Both the position numbers and the translations under genes were made by a program. From an uncultured Flavobacteriaceae bacterium (GTDB taxonomy: Bacteria; Bacteroidota; Bacteroidia; Flavobacteriales; Flavobacteriaceae), in assembly GCA_947500435.1 (NCBI GenBank), contig CANMRV010000004.1, positions 372,001 to 436,000 on the forward strand: 64,000 nucleotides of DNA. The letters are read 5' to 3'. Below, one piece after another: positions 41,262 through 49,882 of this stretch. A model generated the notes under the pieces. It saw only the letters and a program-made list of their open reading frames with translations. It searched no databases and had not been told where the DNA came from. Position 1 is the first letter of the stretch, and each line of letters starts with the position of its first letter.

Positions 41262-43370
41262 TTAGTTCTTTTTGGTAGTGATCTCCACAACACCGTCCTT
41301 AGCTTTTTTGCCATATTTTTTTAAAGCACTCTTTCCCTTGGAGACTTCAATTTTCTCAATTTCGTCTTTTGAAAGTGCTTTAAATTCTTCTTTTGTAGCC
41401 TGTTTTCCGTCTATATAAAAGATAGGGTCACTATCATCCTCACCGTGAAGAAAGAAAAACGAATTCCCATCATCTTCAATCCACTCGATACCGTCCTCCT
41501 CATTATCATCGGAGCTTTTGATTATCATTACACTATTATTTTCACCTTTTTTAGATTTTTTGATTTTAATAAGATGACCGTCTGAATCCCCTTCATTTAA
41601 TTGGTCATACTCCTCTTCACTTACCTTTTTGCCATTCACACGTATGGTTTTCTTCCCATTCTCTTCTGATATATTAACCGTTTTAATTTTTGTACTGCCA
41701 TTATGTACCCAGACTGAATGATCTTCGTCTTCATGTATAACTTCTGCATTCTTATCACCCATAAAGATCATGGTGTTCTCGTTGTCCATTATCAGGGTAA
41801 CTGGATTAATAGGATCCCCATCATTATAAAAGGTCGAAGCACCACTCATTTGTTGGTTTTTGGATTTTTCGGATTTTACGTCTATCGACAGGCTAATAAT
41901 TTCGTTATTTTCATTATGAACGGCGGTATATGAAAAATCAAAACCTTTTTCTGAGAGGTCTTTTTTAATTTTTTTAAGCTCTTCATTCGAGGTGTCTTTG
42001 TCTATTCGGATTTCTATCTTTTTTTCGGTATCGGCACTAATCTTTACTTGCTTATTACCTGTTCTGAATGGAATCATGCTTGCTGGGTTGATTGCCTTTC
42101 CAGATTTTAAGATTTCAAAATGTAAATGAGGTCCAGTAGATTTTCCAGTATTGCCTACATGACCTATAATGGCGCCCATTTCAACTTGTTCACCACTTTT
42201 GACATTCCTGTCCTTCAGGTGCATGTATTTCGTGCTATAACCTGCTTTATGTTCAATAATAATATAGTTTCCATTGGATGGAGTCTCGGAAGAAACTTTG
42301 ACAATTCCCGAATTACTGGCTAGGACCTTAGTTCCAGTTTCAGCCACAAGGTCGATTCCGTTGTGGAATTTATCCTTGTCAAGTTTGTTTTGCCCTAAGC
42401 CGAAGCGCGCAGATATCCGCTTGATATCCTTTTGGTTTAAAGGACTCTGAAAATCCACCAACTCTGTTTTGTTTGTGGGAGGCAAATCGACCGATTCAGG
42501 AAACTTGACTTCTTCACGAACATTGAAGGCCAATAAAAAGGCTATTACAAATGGGAGAACAATGAATAACTTTAAAAAATTTACCTTTTTTGATTGATTT
42601 TGATTTAACATGACTATTCGTTTTTTGATGAGTGAATTAAAAAATGGATTGGCAATGGTTACATTATTTGCTCCGACCACCTTTTGTAATAAAAGATATT
42701 GGTAATGTTTTTTGCCTTCTTGATCTACACAGGTGTATGCATCCGCTAGATATTCTAAATTTTCTTTTATAGATTTTCGATACAACCAAATTACAGGGTT
42801 AAACCACTGCAAAATCAAAACGATTTCAGAAAGTAGAATGTCTAATGAATGTAATTGGGTAGCATGAACCTTCTCATGATTTAAAATGATATTTAAATCA
42901 CTCTTTTTGAACAACTGCGGATTATAGAAAATGTACTTGAAAAAGGAGAAGGGAGAAATCTCTTTTTCTGTTTTTATATGAGTTAGATTGTCCTGTTTTA
43001 TGACATCTGCGTTCTTTTTTATCTTTTGAAGTGAACGCAGCTGGAGTAAAAGACGAAAACTGAAAGCAACAATCCCAATAGCATATATAAATGCCAAAAG
43101 TCCTGACCAATTAAAAGGTTGAGTCGCTTCGGTGGTTACGAAAACAATTTCAGAAGGGTGGAAACCACTTTCAGCAAATGGCTTTGGTTCAACAAAAATT
43201 GTTTTGGTAAAGGTGATAAAAGGTACTGCGAAAGAAGCGACCAATCCGATTGCTAAAAAGACCCTATTGCTAACAAAGAAGGTTTCTTTCTTTAAAAAAA
43301 GCTGATAGGAAATTAAGAACAGTGCTAAAACTGAACCCGACTTTAAAAGGTATAGAAGAAAAGGTTCCAT
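41262..43370 (-). CDS. BlaR1-like M56 sensor protease fused to an M23 peptidase domain
   Basis: A 702-residue protein with M56-type transmembrane helices at the N-terminus and a cytoplasmic zinc site NHEKVHATQ (HExxH at about 165-169). Another membrane segment lies near 270, followed by a periplasmic LytM/M23 domain at about 300-430 with KFHNGIDL and HLHFEI zinc ligands. The C-terminal 250 residues hold repeated short beta units, ending in IEKIEVSKGKSALKKYG and DGVVEITTKK, a segment that resembles a TonB-receptor plug. It starts exactly where the BlaI-like repressor gene ends. The protein may sense the cell wall and cleave the repressor. Confidence 0.9.
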   Translation of the reverse strand: MEPFLLYLLKSGSVLALFLISYQLFLKKETFFVSNRVFLAIGLVASFAVPFITFTKTIFVEPKPFAESGFHPSEIVFVTTEATQPFNWSGLLAFIYAIGIVAFSFRLLLQLRSLQKIKKNADVIKQDNLTHIKTEKEISPFSFFKYIFYNPQLFKKSDLNIILNHEKVHATQLHSLDILLSEIVLILQWFNPVIWLYRKSIKENLEYLADAYTCVDQEGKKHYQYLLLQKVVGANNVTIANPFFNSLIKKRIVMLNQNQSKKVNFLKLFIVLPFVIAFLLAFNVREEVKFPESVDLPPTNKTELVDFQSPLNQKDIKRISARFGLGQNKLDKDKFHNGIDLVAETGTKVLASNSGIVKVSSETPSNGNYIIIEHKAGYSTKYMHLKDRNVKSGEQVEMGAIIGHVGNTGKSTGPHLHFEILKSGKAINPASMIPFRTGNKQVKISADTEKKIEIRIDKDTSNEELKKIKKDLSEKGFDFSYTAVHNENNEIISLSIDVKSEKSKNQQMSGASTFYNDGDPINPVTLIMDNENTMIFMGDKNAEVIHEDEDHSVWVHNGSTKIKTVNISEENGKKTIRVNGKKVSEEEYDQLNEGDSDGHLIKIKKSKKGENNSVMIIKSSDDNEEDGIEWIEDDGNSFFFLHGEDDSDPIFYIDGKQATKEEFKALSKDEIEKIEVSKGKSALKKYGKKAKDGVVEITTKKN

Positions 43371-43730
43371 CTACTTTTTGTTTTCAATAAGGTTAATAAT
43401 TTCCTTAAGTTCTTTGATTGATATTTTCTCTTCCTTGGCAAAAGAGGATACCAGGTTCTTGTACGAATTGTCGAAATAATCCACTATGCTTGAGTTGATA
43501 AATTTCTTTCGATAGGCATCCTTTGAAATCAAAGGGTAGTACCGATGCGTATTTCCGAAAGCTTCGTGACCAACATATTTCTTGTCTTCGAGATTTCTTA
43601 CAATCGTGGATAGGGTATTGTAGTGAGGCTTGTCACCTTTTAGTTCTGCCCTGATTTCTTTGACAAAAGCCTTTTCAAGCTGCCAAAGAATTTTCATGAT
43701 TTCCTCTTCTTTATTGGTCAGTTTTTGCAT
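43371..43730 (-). CDS. BlaI/MecI-family transcriptional repressor
   Basis: A 119-residue winged-helix repressor: LTNKEEEIMKILWQLEKAFV, then HYNTLSTIVRNLEDKKYVGH (recognition helix) and a C-terminal dimerisation helix. BlaI-type repressors are cleaved by partner M56 proteases. The stop codon is directly followed by the start of the M56/M23 gene. Dyad sequences at 43770-43804 upstream of the start are likely operators. Confidence 0.93.
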   Translation of the reverse strand: MQKLTNKEEEIMKILWQLEKAFVKEIRAELKGDKPHYNTLSTIVRNLEDKKYVGHEAFGNTHRYYPLISKDAYRKKFINSSIVDYFDNSYKNLVSSFAKEEKISIKELKEIINLIENKK

Positions 43731-43769
43731 GGGAGTTCCTATTTGAGGTCAAACATATCACTATTTTTT

Positions 43770-43804
43770 TAGTTGAACAACTATTTTTATAGTTATTTAA
43801 CTAT
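43770..43804. promoter_or_regulatory. Operator-like dyads upstream of blaI
   Basis: TAGTTGAACAACTA (43770-43783) and ATAGTTATTTAACTAT (43789-43804) are both dyads with TAGTT/AACTA half-sites. They lie 40-74 bp before the repressor start, as expected for autoregulation. Confidence 0.7.
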
Positions 43805-43888
43805 TTATATAGGTGTTAATGAGCCATCGTAGCCAATAGTTAACGATTTTAAGTTAAAATGTTCTGTTATCTTTGTGAAAACTAACCA

Positions 43889-44827
43889 ATGCAAAACCCC
43901 CTTTTTATACTCGCAGGTCTTGTCCTATTAATTTTAGGGGGTAACTGGCTTTTAAAAGCGGCGGTTGCTTTATCACTTAAGTTAAATATTCCGAAGATTG
44001 TTATTGGAATGACTGTGGTTTCTTTTGCCACCTCCGCTCCAGAACTTATAGTAAGTATCAAAGCAGCCTTGGATGGCTTTCCTGATTTGGCACTTGGTAA
44101 TGTTGTAGGTTCTAACATTGCGAATTTAGGTTTAGTACTTGCCGTAACCATCATATTGGGTAGCATCGATGTCAATAAGAGTTTTTATACTACAGATTGG
44201 CCTGTAATGATGATTGCTTCCTTTCTGTTTTTTGGGTTCATATATTTTGACGGAGTTATTGTTCAATATGAAGGGATTATCATGGTGGTCTTTCTCTTTC
44301 TATTTCTGGTGTATTTACTCCGATTTCAAAAACCAGCGGTGGTGGATGAACTCCCAGAAGATGATGTGCCGTTACCCTTATATAAAACAGTTTTGTTTTT
44401 AGGCTTAGGTGGCTTAGGACTTTGGGGAGGTTCAGAATTGCTCATCAAAGGGGCCGTAGGAATGGCGTCTGCCTATGGTGTAAGTGAACGCATAATAGGA
44501 ATTACAATAGTATCCATAGGAACAAGTATTCCCGAATTGGCAGCCTCAATAATTGCAATTATTAAAAAAGAGAAAGCAATTTCCCTAGGAAATCTTATTG
44601 GTTCGAATATTTTCAACTTATTGGCGGTGTTGGGGATAACCTCAATAATCACTCCCATTAAAGTCATGGATGAGGGATTACTAAGCAATGACATATTCTG
44701 GATGCTCGGAATATCTTTCTTAATCCTTCCCTTGGTATTTCTACCTAATAAACTTCGTTTAGGCTGGCGCGACGGATTGGTGCTATTAGCTGTCTACTTT
44801 ACTTTTGTGTATTTTACTATTCAATAG
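43889..44827 (+). CDS. Calcium/sodium antiporter (CaCA family)
   Basis: A 312-residue inner-membrane antiporter with about ten transmembrane segments and the two inverted alpha-repeats of the family: GNVVGSNIANLGLVLAV in the first half and GNLIGSNIFNLLAVLGI in the second. A short acidic loop between the halves (about residues 150-165) contains DELPEDDVP. It exchanges Ca2+ for Na+ or H+. It is transcribed alone, divergent from blaI. Confidence 0.93.
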   Translation: MQNPLFILAGLVLLILGGNWLLKAAVALSLKLNIPKIVIGMTVVSFATSAPELIVSIKAALDGFPDLALGNVVGSNIANLGLVLAVTIILGSIDVNKSFYTTDWPVMMIASFLFFGFIYFDGVIVQYEGIIMVVFLFLFLVYLLRFQKPAVVDELPEDDVPLPLYKTVLFLGLGGLGLWGGSELLIKGAVGMASAYGVSERIIGITIVSIGTSIPELAASIIAIIKKEKAISLGNLIGSNIFNLLAVLGITSIITPIKVMDEGLLSNDIFWMLGISFLILPLVFLPNKLRLGWRDGLVLLAVYFTFVYFTIQ

Positions 44828-44847
44828 TTTTTAATCGATAATCGAGA

Positions 44848-44871
44848 CCCGCCTGCCGGACGGGCAGGTTT
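44848..44871. repeat. Short palindromic intergenic repeat
   Basis: CCTGCCGGACGGGCAGG with CG-rich arms, unlike the AT-rich surroundings, 25 bp after the antiporter stop. It is probably a dispersed repeat, possibly used as a terminator. Confidence 0.65.
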
Positions 44872-44958
44872 AAAATGCCCTGAGGTTGTTTACTTGTTAA
44901 ATGGTATAATTTTTGAGGCTTATTATTTACTTTCCCCGCCTAAAAAGCTAAACTATCA

Positions 44959-46578
44959 ATGAAGCAACGTATTTCCAGAATTGTTGTATTTCTTGTACTA
45001 TTTCTTATATCAAATGCTGCTTTCTCACAGCAACGAGAATATATTATCGGAAAGTTGCTTGACGCCAAGACACAAGAGCCTATCGCTTTCGCCAGCATCC
45101 GGATTAAGGATAGAGCGTTAGGTATTATTTCAAATACCGATGGTAGTTTTAAAATTCCCTTAAAGTATAAAGAGTATGGTGATATTATTGAAATTTCTTC
45201 AATGGGATATCAAAAAAAGGAGGTGCCTTTACCGGAATTTTCGTTGACCAATTTCAATACCGTTCTTTTGGCTCCAGGCATTCTAGAACTCTCTGAAGCC
45301 TTTGTTCAGGCCAAAAGAAGAAAAAAGGTTAAAGGGCCTAAAAGACTATCCGCAGCCCAAATTGTTAGAAAAGCCATAAAAGCAATACCAGAAAATTATC
45401 CTTCCCGTACTTTTTCCTCTATTGGCTATTATAGGGATTACCAAGTTAAAAAGGACAAGTATGTTAATCTGAATGAAGCTGTATTGGAAGTTGTCGATTC
45501 GGGTTTTGAACAACATGACCTTGCGACTACCCAAGTAAGAATCTACAATTACCAAAGTAATGAAGATTTTGATCAGGATCTCGAAGGACGTTTTAAATAT
45601 GACTACGAGAAGTACAAAAAATATATCGATAAGGCCTACCTCTTTAATTATGGGGGTAATGAGTTCACTATACTACGAATACATGATGCGATTCGAAATT
45701 TCAAATACAATTCATATGATTTCATAAATGTGATGGAACGAGATTTCGTGGATAGTCACTTTTTTAAAAAGGAAGAGGAAATTAATCTTGACGATGAAGT
45801 ACTGTATGCAATTAGCTTCGCTAAAATTTTAATCAAATATAGAATCATCGGTAAAATTTATGTTTCAAAGAAAGACTTTGCGATTCATAAAATGCAGTAT
45901 ACCCTCTATGATAAAACAAGAACAACGGAAAGTGGAGAATTTGATGAGAATGATGTTAATGAAGTAACACTCTTCAAAGTAATTACAGAATACGCCAGAA
46001 GTTACAATAAAATGTATCCCAATTTCATTTCATTTTTCAATACTTTTCAAGTGAATAAACCACCAAAATTTATTCTAGAGGAGACCTACCTTGATGCTGA
46101 GTGCGAATGCTTTCAATTAACTTTTAACAACAAGGTGGATCAATTTCATGTAAAAAATATGGATTACTATGATTTTAGGTTTCAAGGGAAAAAGATACCT
46201 ATCGATAAGATTCTAACGAAAAAAGGTTTTGAAGATTTAGTGTTTGTATATCCTAAAATAAGTAGAAAAGGATTTTTGAATATGAGCAGTGAACTAAATG
46301 TAGCTTCTAGAAAAAGACTAGAGTTCACTGATTTATTGACGGTAGAAGTTACGGGATTACGAGATGCCTATTCAAATGTAATAAACGAGATGGAGTATAA
46401 GACCTACATACAGTTTCGTGAATTTTTCATTCAAAAAATACAGCCCAATGGCAGCACTTTGAGAGATACCCTTTTCATGAAAAAAGACATTCCTATTTTC
46501 AAAGACCAACCTATCGTAAAACCAGATAATTTTGATGATTATTGGATGAATACACCTTTACAAAATGTCAACAACTAA
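44959..46578 (+). CDS. Tandem paralogue 1: secreted protein with carboxypeptidase-regulatory-like domain
   Basis: A 539-residue protein: signal peptide (MKQRISRIVVFLVLFLISNA, cleaved near SQQ), a CarboxypepD_reg-like beta-sandwich at about residues 27-110 (GKLLDAKTQEPIAFASIRIK, then SNTDGSFKIPLKY), then a large unrecognised region shared with the three following genes. That region includes GYYRDYQ, NLNEAVLEV and GGNEFTILRIHDAIRN. The C-terminus is FDDYWMNTPLQ. Probably periplasmic or outer-membrane associated. The next paralogue starts 13 bp after its stop. Confidence 0.88.
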   Translation: MKQRISRIVVFLVLFLISNAAFSQQREYIIGKLLDAKTQEPIAFASIRIKDRALGIISNTDGSFKIPLKYKEYGDIIEISSMGYQKKEVPLPEFSLTNFNTVLLAPGILELSEAFVQAKRRKKVKGPKRLSAAQIVRKAIKAIPENYPSRTFSSIGYYRDYQVKKDKYVNLNEAVLEVVDSGFEQHDLATTQVRIYNYQSNEDFDQDLEGRFKYDYEKYKKYIDKAYLFNYGGNEFTILRIHDAIRNFKYNSYDFINVMERDFVDSHFFKKEEEINLDDEVLYAISFAKILIKYRIIGKIYVSKKDFAIHKMQYTLYDKTRTTESGEFDENDVNEVTLFKVITEYARSYNKMYPNFISFFNTFQVNKPPKFILEETYLDAECECFQLTFNNKVDQFHVKNMDYYDFRFQGKKIPIDKILTKKGFEDLVFVYPKISRKGFLNMSSELNVASRKRLEFTDLLTVEVTGLRDAYSNVINEMEYKTYIQFREFFIQKIQPNGSTLRDTLFMKKDIPIFKDQPIVKPDNFDDYWMNTPLQNVNN

Positions 46579-46591
46579 AAGTTTTCCAACA

Positions 46592-48256
46592 ATGCGAAAA
46601 AGAGTCACCATCATCATGTCTTTTCTTCTATTATTGCTAGTATCTAGTTACGCTTTAGCGCAGCAACGGGAGTATATCATAGGAAGATTGCTTGATGCGA
46701 AAACACAAGAGCCTGTTGCCTTCGCAAGCATTCGAATTAAGGATAGAGCTTTGGGTATTATTTCTAATGTAGACGGGAGTTTCAAAATTCCCTTGAAGTA
46801 TAAGGAGTACGGGGATATTATCGAAATATCTTCAATGGGATATCAAACTCAGGAAATATTAATCCAAGACTTTTCTATCTACGAATTGAACAATGTGCGA
46901 TTGCAACCTGCAATTTTGGAGTTACAAGAGGCTATAGTATCTGCTAAAAAACGAAAGAGGAGGAAACTAACGGCAAAACAAATAGTTCGTAAATCTATTG
47001 AGGCAATATTAGAGAACTACCCGACTGAACCGTATTCTCAGGTGGGCTATTATAGAGATTATCAATTAGATAAAGACGAATATGTGAACTTGAACGAAGC
47101 AATTTTAGAAGTTTTTGATTTGGGTTTTAAAGCAATTGACAGTGCTACCTCGAAAGTTTTACTTTATGATTATCGAAGAAATGAAGAATTTAAAAGCGAT
47201 AGTCTGGCTGCGCAACCTTATGACTATAAATTGAATGAAGATAGGGGAGGGAAAATAATTGAAAATGCCTTTCTAGATGGGTATGATGGAAATGAATTTA
47301 CCATTTTAAGCATTCATAATGCGATTCGAAACTATAAGTTGAATACCTATTCTTTTGTTTATCAATTAGAAACCGATTTTCTCAAAGGTCACCAGTTTAG
47401 TCGAGAGGCTGATACTTACATAAATGATGAGATGTTGTACTCAATAAAGATTTACAAAAAAGTACAGCAGCATAGAGCCTATGGCAAACTGCTAATTTCG
47501 AAATCTGATTTTTCTATTTACAAAATGGAATATGCAGTATATGACGACACTAAAAAAAACACTACAGGCTATAAAGATAAAAACGGTAGTGATAGGCTAG
47601 TGATTTTTGAAGTTAATACTTCCTATCACAAAAAAAATGCGAAAATGTTTCTAAACTATATTTCGTTCCATAACAATTTCACCGTAAAAATCCCCCCTGT
47701 TTTCAAATTGACCCATGTGGATTTTAAAATGAATTATAATAAAATGAATCAGCGCAAGGCTAATATGAAAGTGGATGAGGAGGTGAGAGATAGTCACTTT
47801 GAATTGACATTCACCGATAAAATTGATACCAAGTACGCCACAAACCTTAAAAATTACAGGGCTAAGTTAGAAGGCGAACGTGTCCACTTTGATTCAATAA
47901 GGGTCACTGGTAAAAAAGTCAAGCTGTATCCTAAAATAAAATTGCCAATTCAGAGACAAATGATTAAAGACATTGAATTATTAGCTGTCCAAGGGAAGTT
48001 AAATGAGCAAGTTCTTGAGTTTACGGTTAAAAATATAAGAGATGTTCACGGAAATATCATCAATCAGTGGAAAACGAAGGATTATGATCAGTTTCGTGAG
48101 TTTTTTGTTCAGCGGGTGAAACCAAATTCTAAAAGCCCGATAGATCTTAAGTATATGATTAAAAAGAAACCTATTTTTAGAGATCAGCCGATTGTTAAAC
48201 CGGAGAATTTCAATGATTATTGGATGAATACTCCACTCCAAAATATTGATAACTGA
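46592..48256 (+). CDS. Tandem paralogue 2
   Basis: A 554-residue paralogue. I start it at ATG 46592 (MRKRVTIIMSFLLLLLVSSY), which yields a standard signal peptide. The open frame from 46565 overlaps the previous gene's end and adds nine polar residues. The regulatory-like domain is almost identical to paralogue 1 for about 60 residues, whereas the rest is clearly diverged but keeps VGYYRDYQ, DGNEFTILSIHNAIRN, QFREFFVQRV and the DYWMNTPLQ end. Confidence 0.88.
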   Translation: MRKRVTIIMSFLLLLLVSSYALAQQREYIIGRLLDAKTQEPVAFASIRIKDRALGIISNVDGSFKIPLKYKEYGDIIEISSMGYQTQEILIQDFSIYELNNVRLQPAILELQEAIVSAKKRKRRKLTAKQIVRKSIEAILENYPTEPYSQVGYYRDYQLDKDEYVNLNEAILEVFDLGFKAIDSATSKVLLYDYRRNEEFKSDSLAAQPYDYKLNEDRGGKIIENAFLDGYDGNEFTILSIHNAIRNYKLNTYSFVYQLETDFLKGHQFSREADTYINDEMLYSIKIYKKVQQHRAYGKLLISKSDFSIYKMEYAVYDDTKKNTTGYKDKNGSDRLVIFEVNTSYHKKNAKMFLNYISFHNNFTVKIPPVFKLTHVDFKMNYNKMNQRKANMKVDEEVRDSHFELTFTDKIDTKYATNLKNYRAKLEGERVHFDSIRVTGKKVKLYPKIKLPIQRQMIKDIELLAVQGKLNEQVLEFTVKNIRDVHGNIINQWKTKDYDQFREFFVQRVKPNSKSPIDLKYMIKKKPIFRDQPIVKPENFNDYWMNTPLQNIDN

Positions 48257-48268
48257 AAAAGTATATAG

Positions 48269-49870
48269 ATGCAAAAAAGAAGCTATCCGTTTTTAGTATT
48301 CATCTTACTCTTCTTGGTTTCTTGGCATGCTCAAGCTCAAGAGCGGGATTTTATCTCTGGAAAACTTTTGGATTCCAAAACAAATGAACCCGTTGTGTTC
48401 GCCAATATAAGAATCAAGGATAGAGCTTTGGGTATTATTACAAATGTTGACGGTAGTTTTAAAATACCCTTGTTGTATAAGGAATACGGAGACATCATAG
48501 AAATATCATCTATGGGTTATCAGGCAAAGGAAATCTCCTTAAGTCAATTGGCTCAAGATAAACTGAATATAATAACCATAGATCCTTCGGCAATAGATTT
48601 ACAGGAAGCCGTAGTTAAAGGAAAAAGAAAAAGAAACCTAACTGCGAAACAAATAGTTCAAAAGGCTATAGATGCCATACCTAGAAACTACCCATCCACT
48701 TCTTTTTCAACCGTGGGTTATTATCGTGACTATCAGTTTAAGGACCAAGAATATATTAATCTCAACGAAGGTATTTTAGAAGTTTTTGATCAGGGTTTTG
48801 ACCAATTGGATGATGGTACAACAGAAACCAGGTTATTCAATTTTGGGCTAAACCGAGACTTCAAACAAGATTCTTTGGCAAGAATGCCCTATGATTACCG
48901 GACCAACAAAAAGGTAATTAGAAAAGCACATTTGGACGCCTATGGAGGAAATGAATTTCGAATTTTGAGAATTCATGACGCTATTCGAAATTACAATGTT
49001 GGTGCGTATGATTTTATTGGTGCCTTAAAGACTGATTTGTTAAAGAACCATTCTTTTTTAAGAAGCAAAGACACCAATATTGATAATGAGGAACTTTATG
49101 GTATTAAGTTTTGGGTGAGATATGTGGATTACAGTGCGCACGGAATGATATACATCTCAAAGACTGATTTCTCTATTTATAAATTGACCTATACTTTGTA
49201 TGATGAAACTAAAAGGATCAAATCAATGGAGAAAAATAAACACGGGCATCGACAAAAGGCCATATTCGATATTGTGACAGATTATAAAAAGGTCAATGAT
49301 AAAATGTACCTAAACTACATTTCATTTCATAACAGTTTTGAAGTTAGAAAACCGCCGAAGTTCGTCTTGGATTCTACTCTTGTGAATGCCCCAGGCGCTA
49401 ATTGCATGTTATATTTCAATAATTCTGTAGATTCTATATCTGCAAAAAGACCTAAGAATTATGAGTTTTTTTTCAAGCAAAGAAAGTTCGGAATTGAAAA
49501 GATTGAAGTATTTCAAGACTCGGTCAAACTTTATGTTAACCCAAGTTTTAAAAAAGCAATGGCTCTTTATAGAGGCGAGATGAGTACCTTAATTAGGAAG
49601 CAAAGAAGTGCCGAGATTGAAGCGTTATTTGAAATAAATGCCAGGAAAATAAGAGATGTAGAAGGCAATCTACTCAATGAACCCGAAATTATAGACTATC
49701 TACAGTTTAGAGAGTTCTTTGTTCAAAGAGTAAAACCAGACTCAAGAGCTCAATTGGATGATCAGTTTATGGACAAGAAAAAACCCATATTTTCAAATCA
49801 GCCTATGACCAAGCCGAAAGATTACAAAGAGTATTGGATGAACACCCCATTGCAAAAGAATGTCAACTAA
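48269..49870 (+). CDS. Tandem paralogue 3
   Basis: A 533-residue paralogue starting 12 bp after the previous stop. Signal peptide MQKRSYPFLVFILLFLVSWH, cleaved near AQA. The regulatory-like domain keeps IRIKDRALGIITNVDGSFK, and the core keeps VGYYRDYQ, GGNEFRILRIHDAIRN, LQFREFFVQRVKP and EYWMNTPLQ. The function of the large domain is unknown. Confidence 0.88.
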   Translation: MQKRSYPFLVFILLFLVSWHAQAQERDFISGKLLDSKTNEPVVFANIRIKDRALGIITNVDGSFKIPLLYKEYGDIIEISSMGYQAKEISLSQLAQDKLNIITIDPSAIDLQEAVVKGKRKRNLTAKQIVQKAIDAIPRNYPSTSFSTVGYYRDYQFKDQEYINLNEGILEVFDQGFDQLDDGTTETRLFNFGLNRDFKQDSLARMPYDYRTNKKVIRKAHLDAYGGNEFRILRIHDAIRNYNVGAYDFIGALKTDLLKNHSFLRSKDTNIDNEELYGIKFWVRYVDYSAHGMIYISKTDFSIYKLTYTLYDETKRIKSMEKNKHGHRQKAIFDIVTDYKKVNDKMYLNYISFHNSFEVRKPPKFVLDSTLVNAPGANCMLYFNNSVDSISAKRPKNYEFFFKQRKFGIEKIEVFQDSVKLYVNPSFKKAMALYRGEMSTLIRKQRSAEIEALFEINARKIRDVEGNLLNEPEIIDYLQFREFFVQRVKPDSRAQLDDQFMDKKKPIFSNQPMTKPKDYKEYWMNTPLQKNVN

Positions 49871-49882
49871 AAAAGTAGATTC

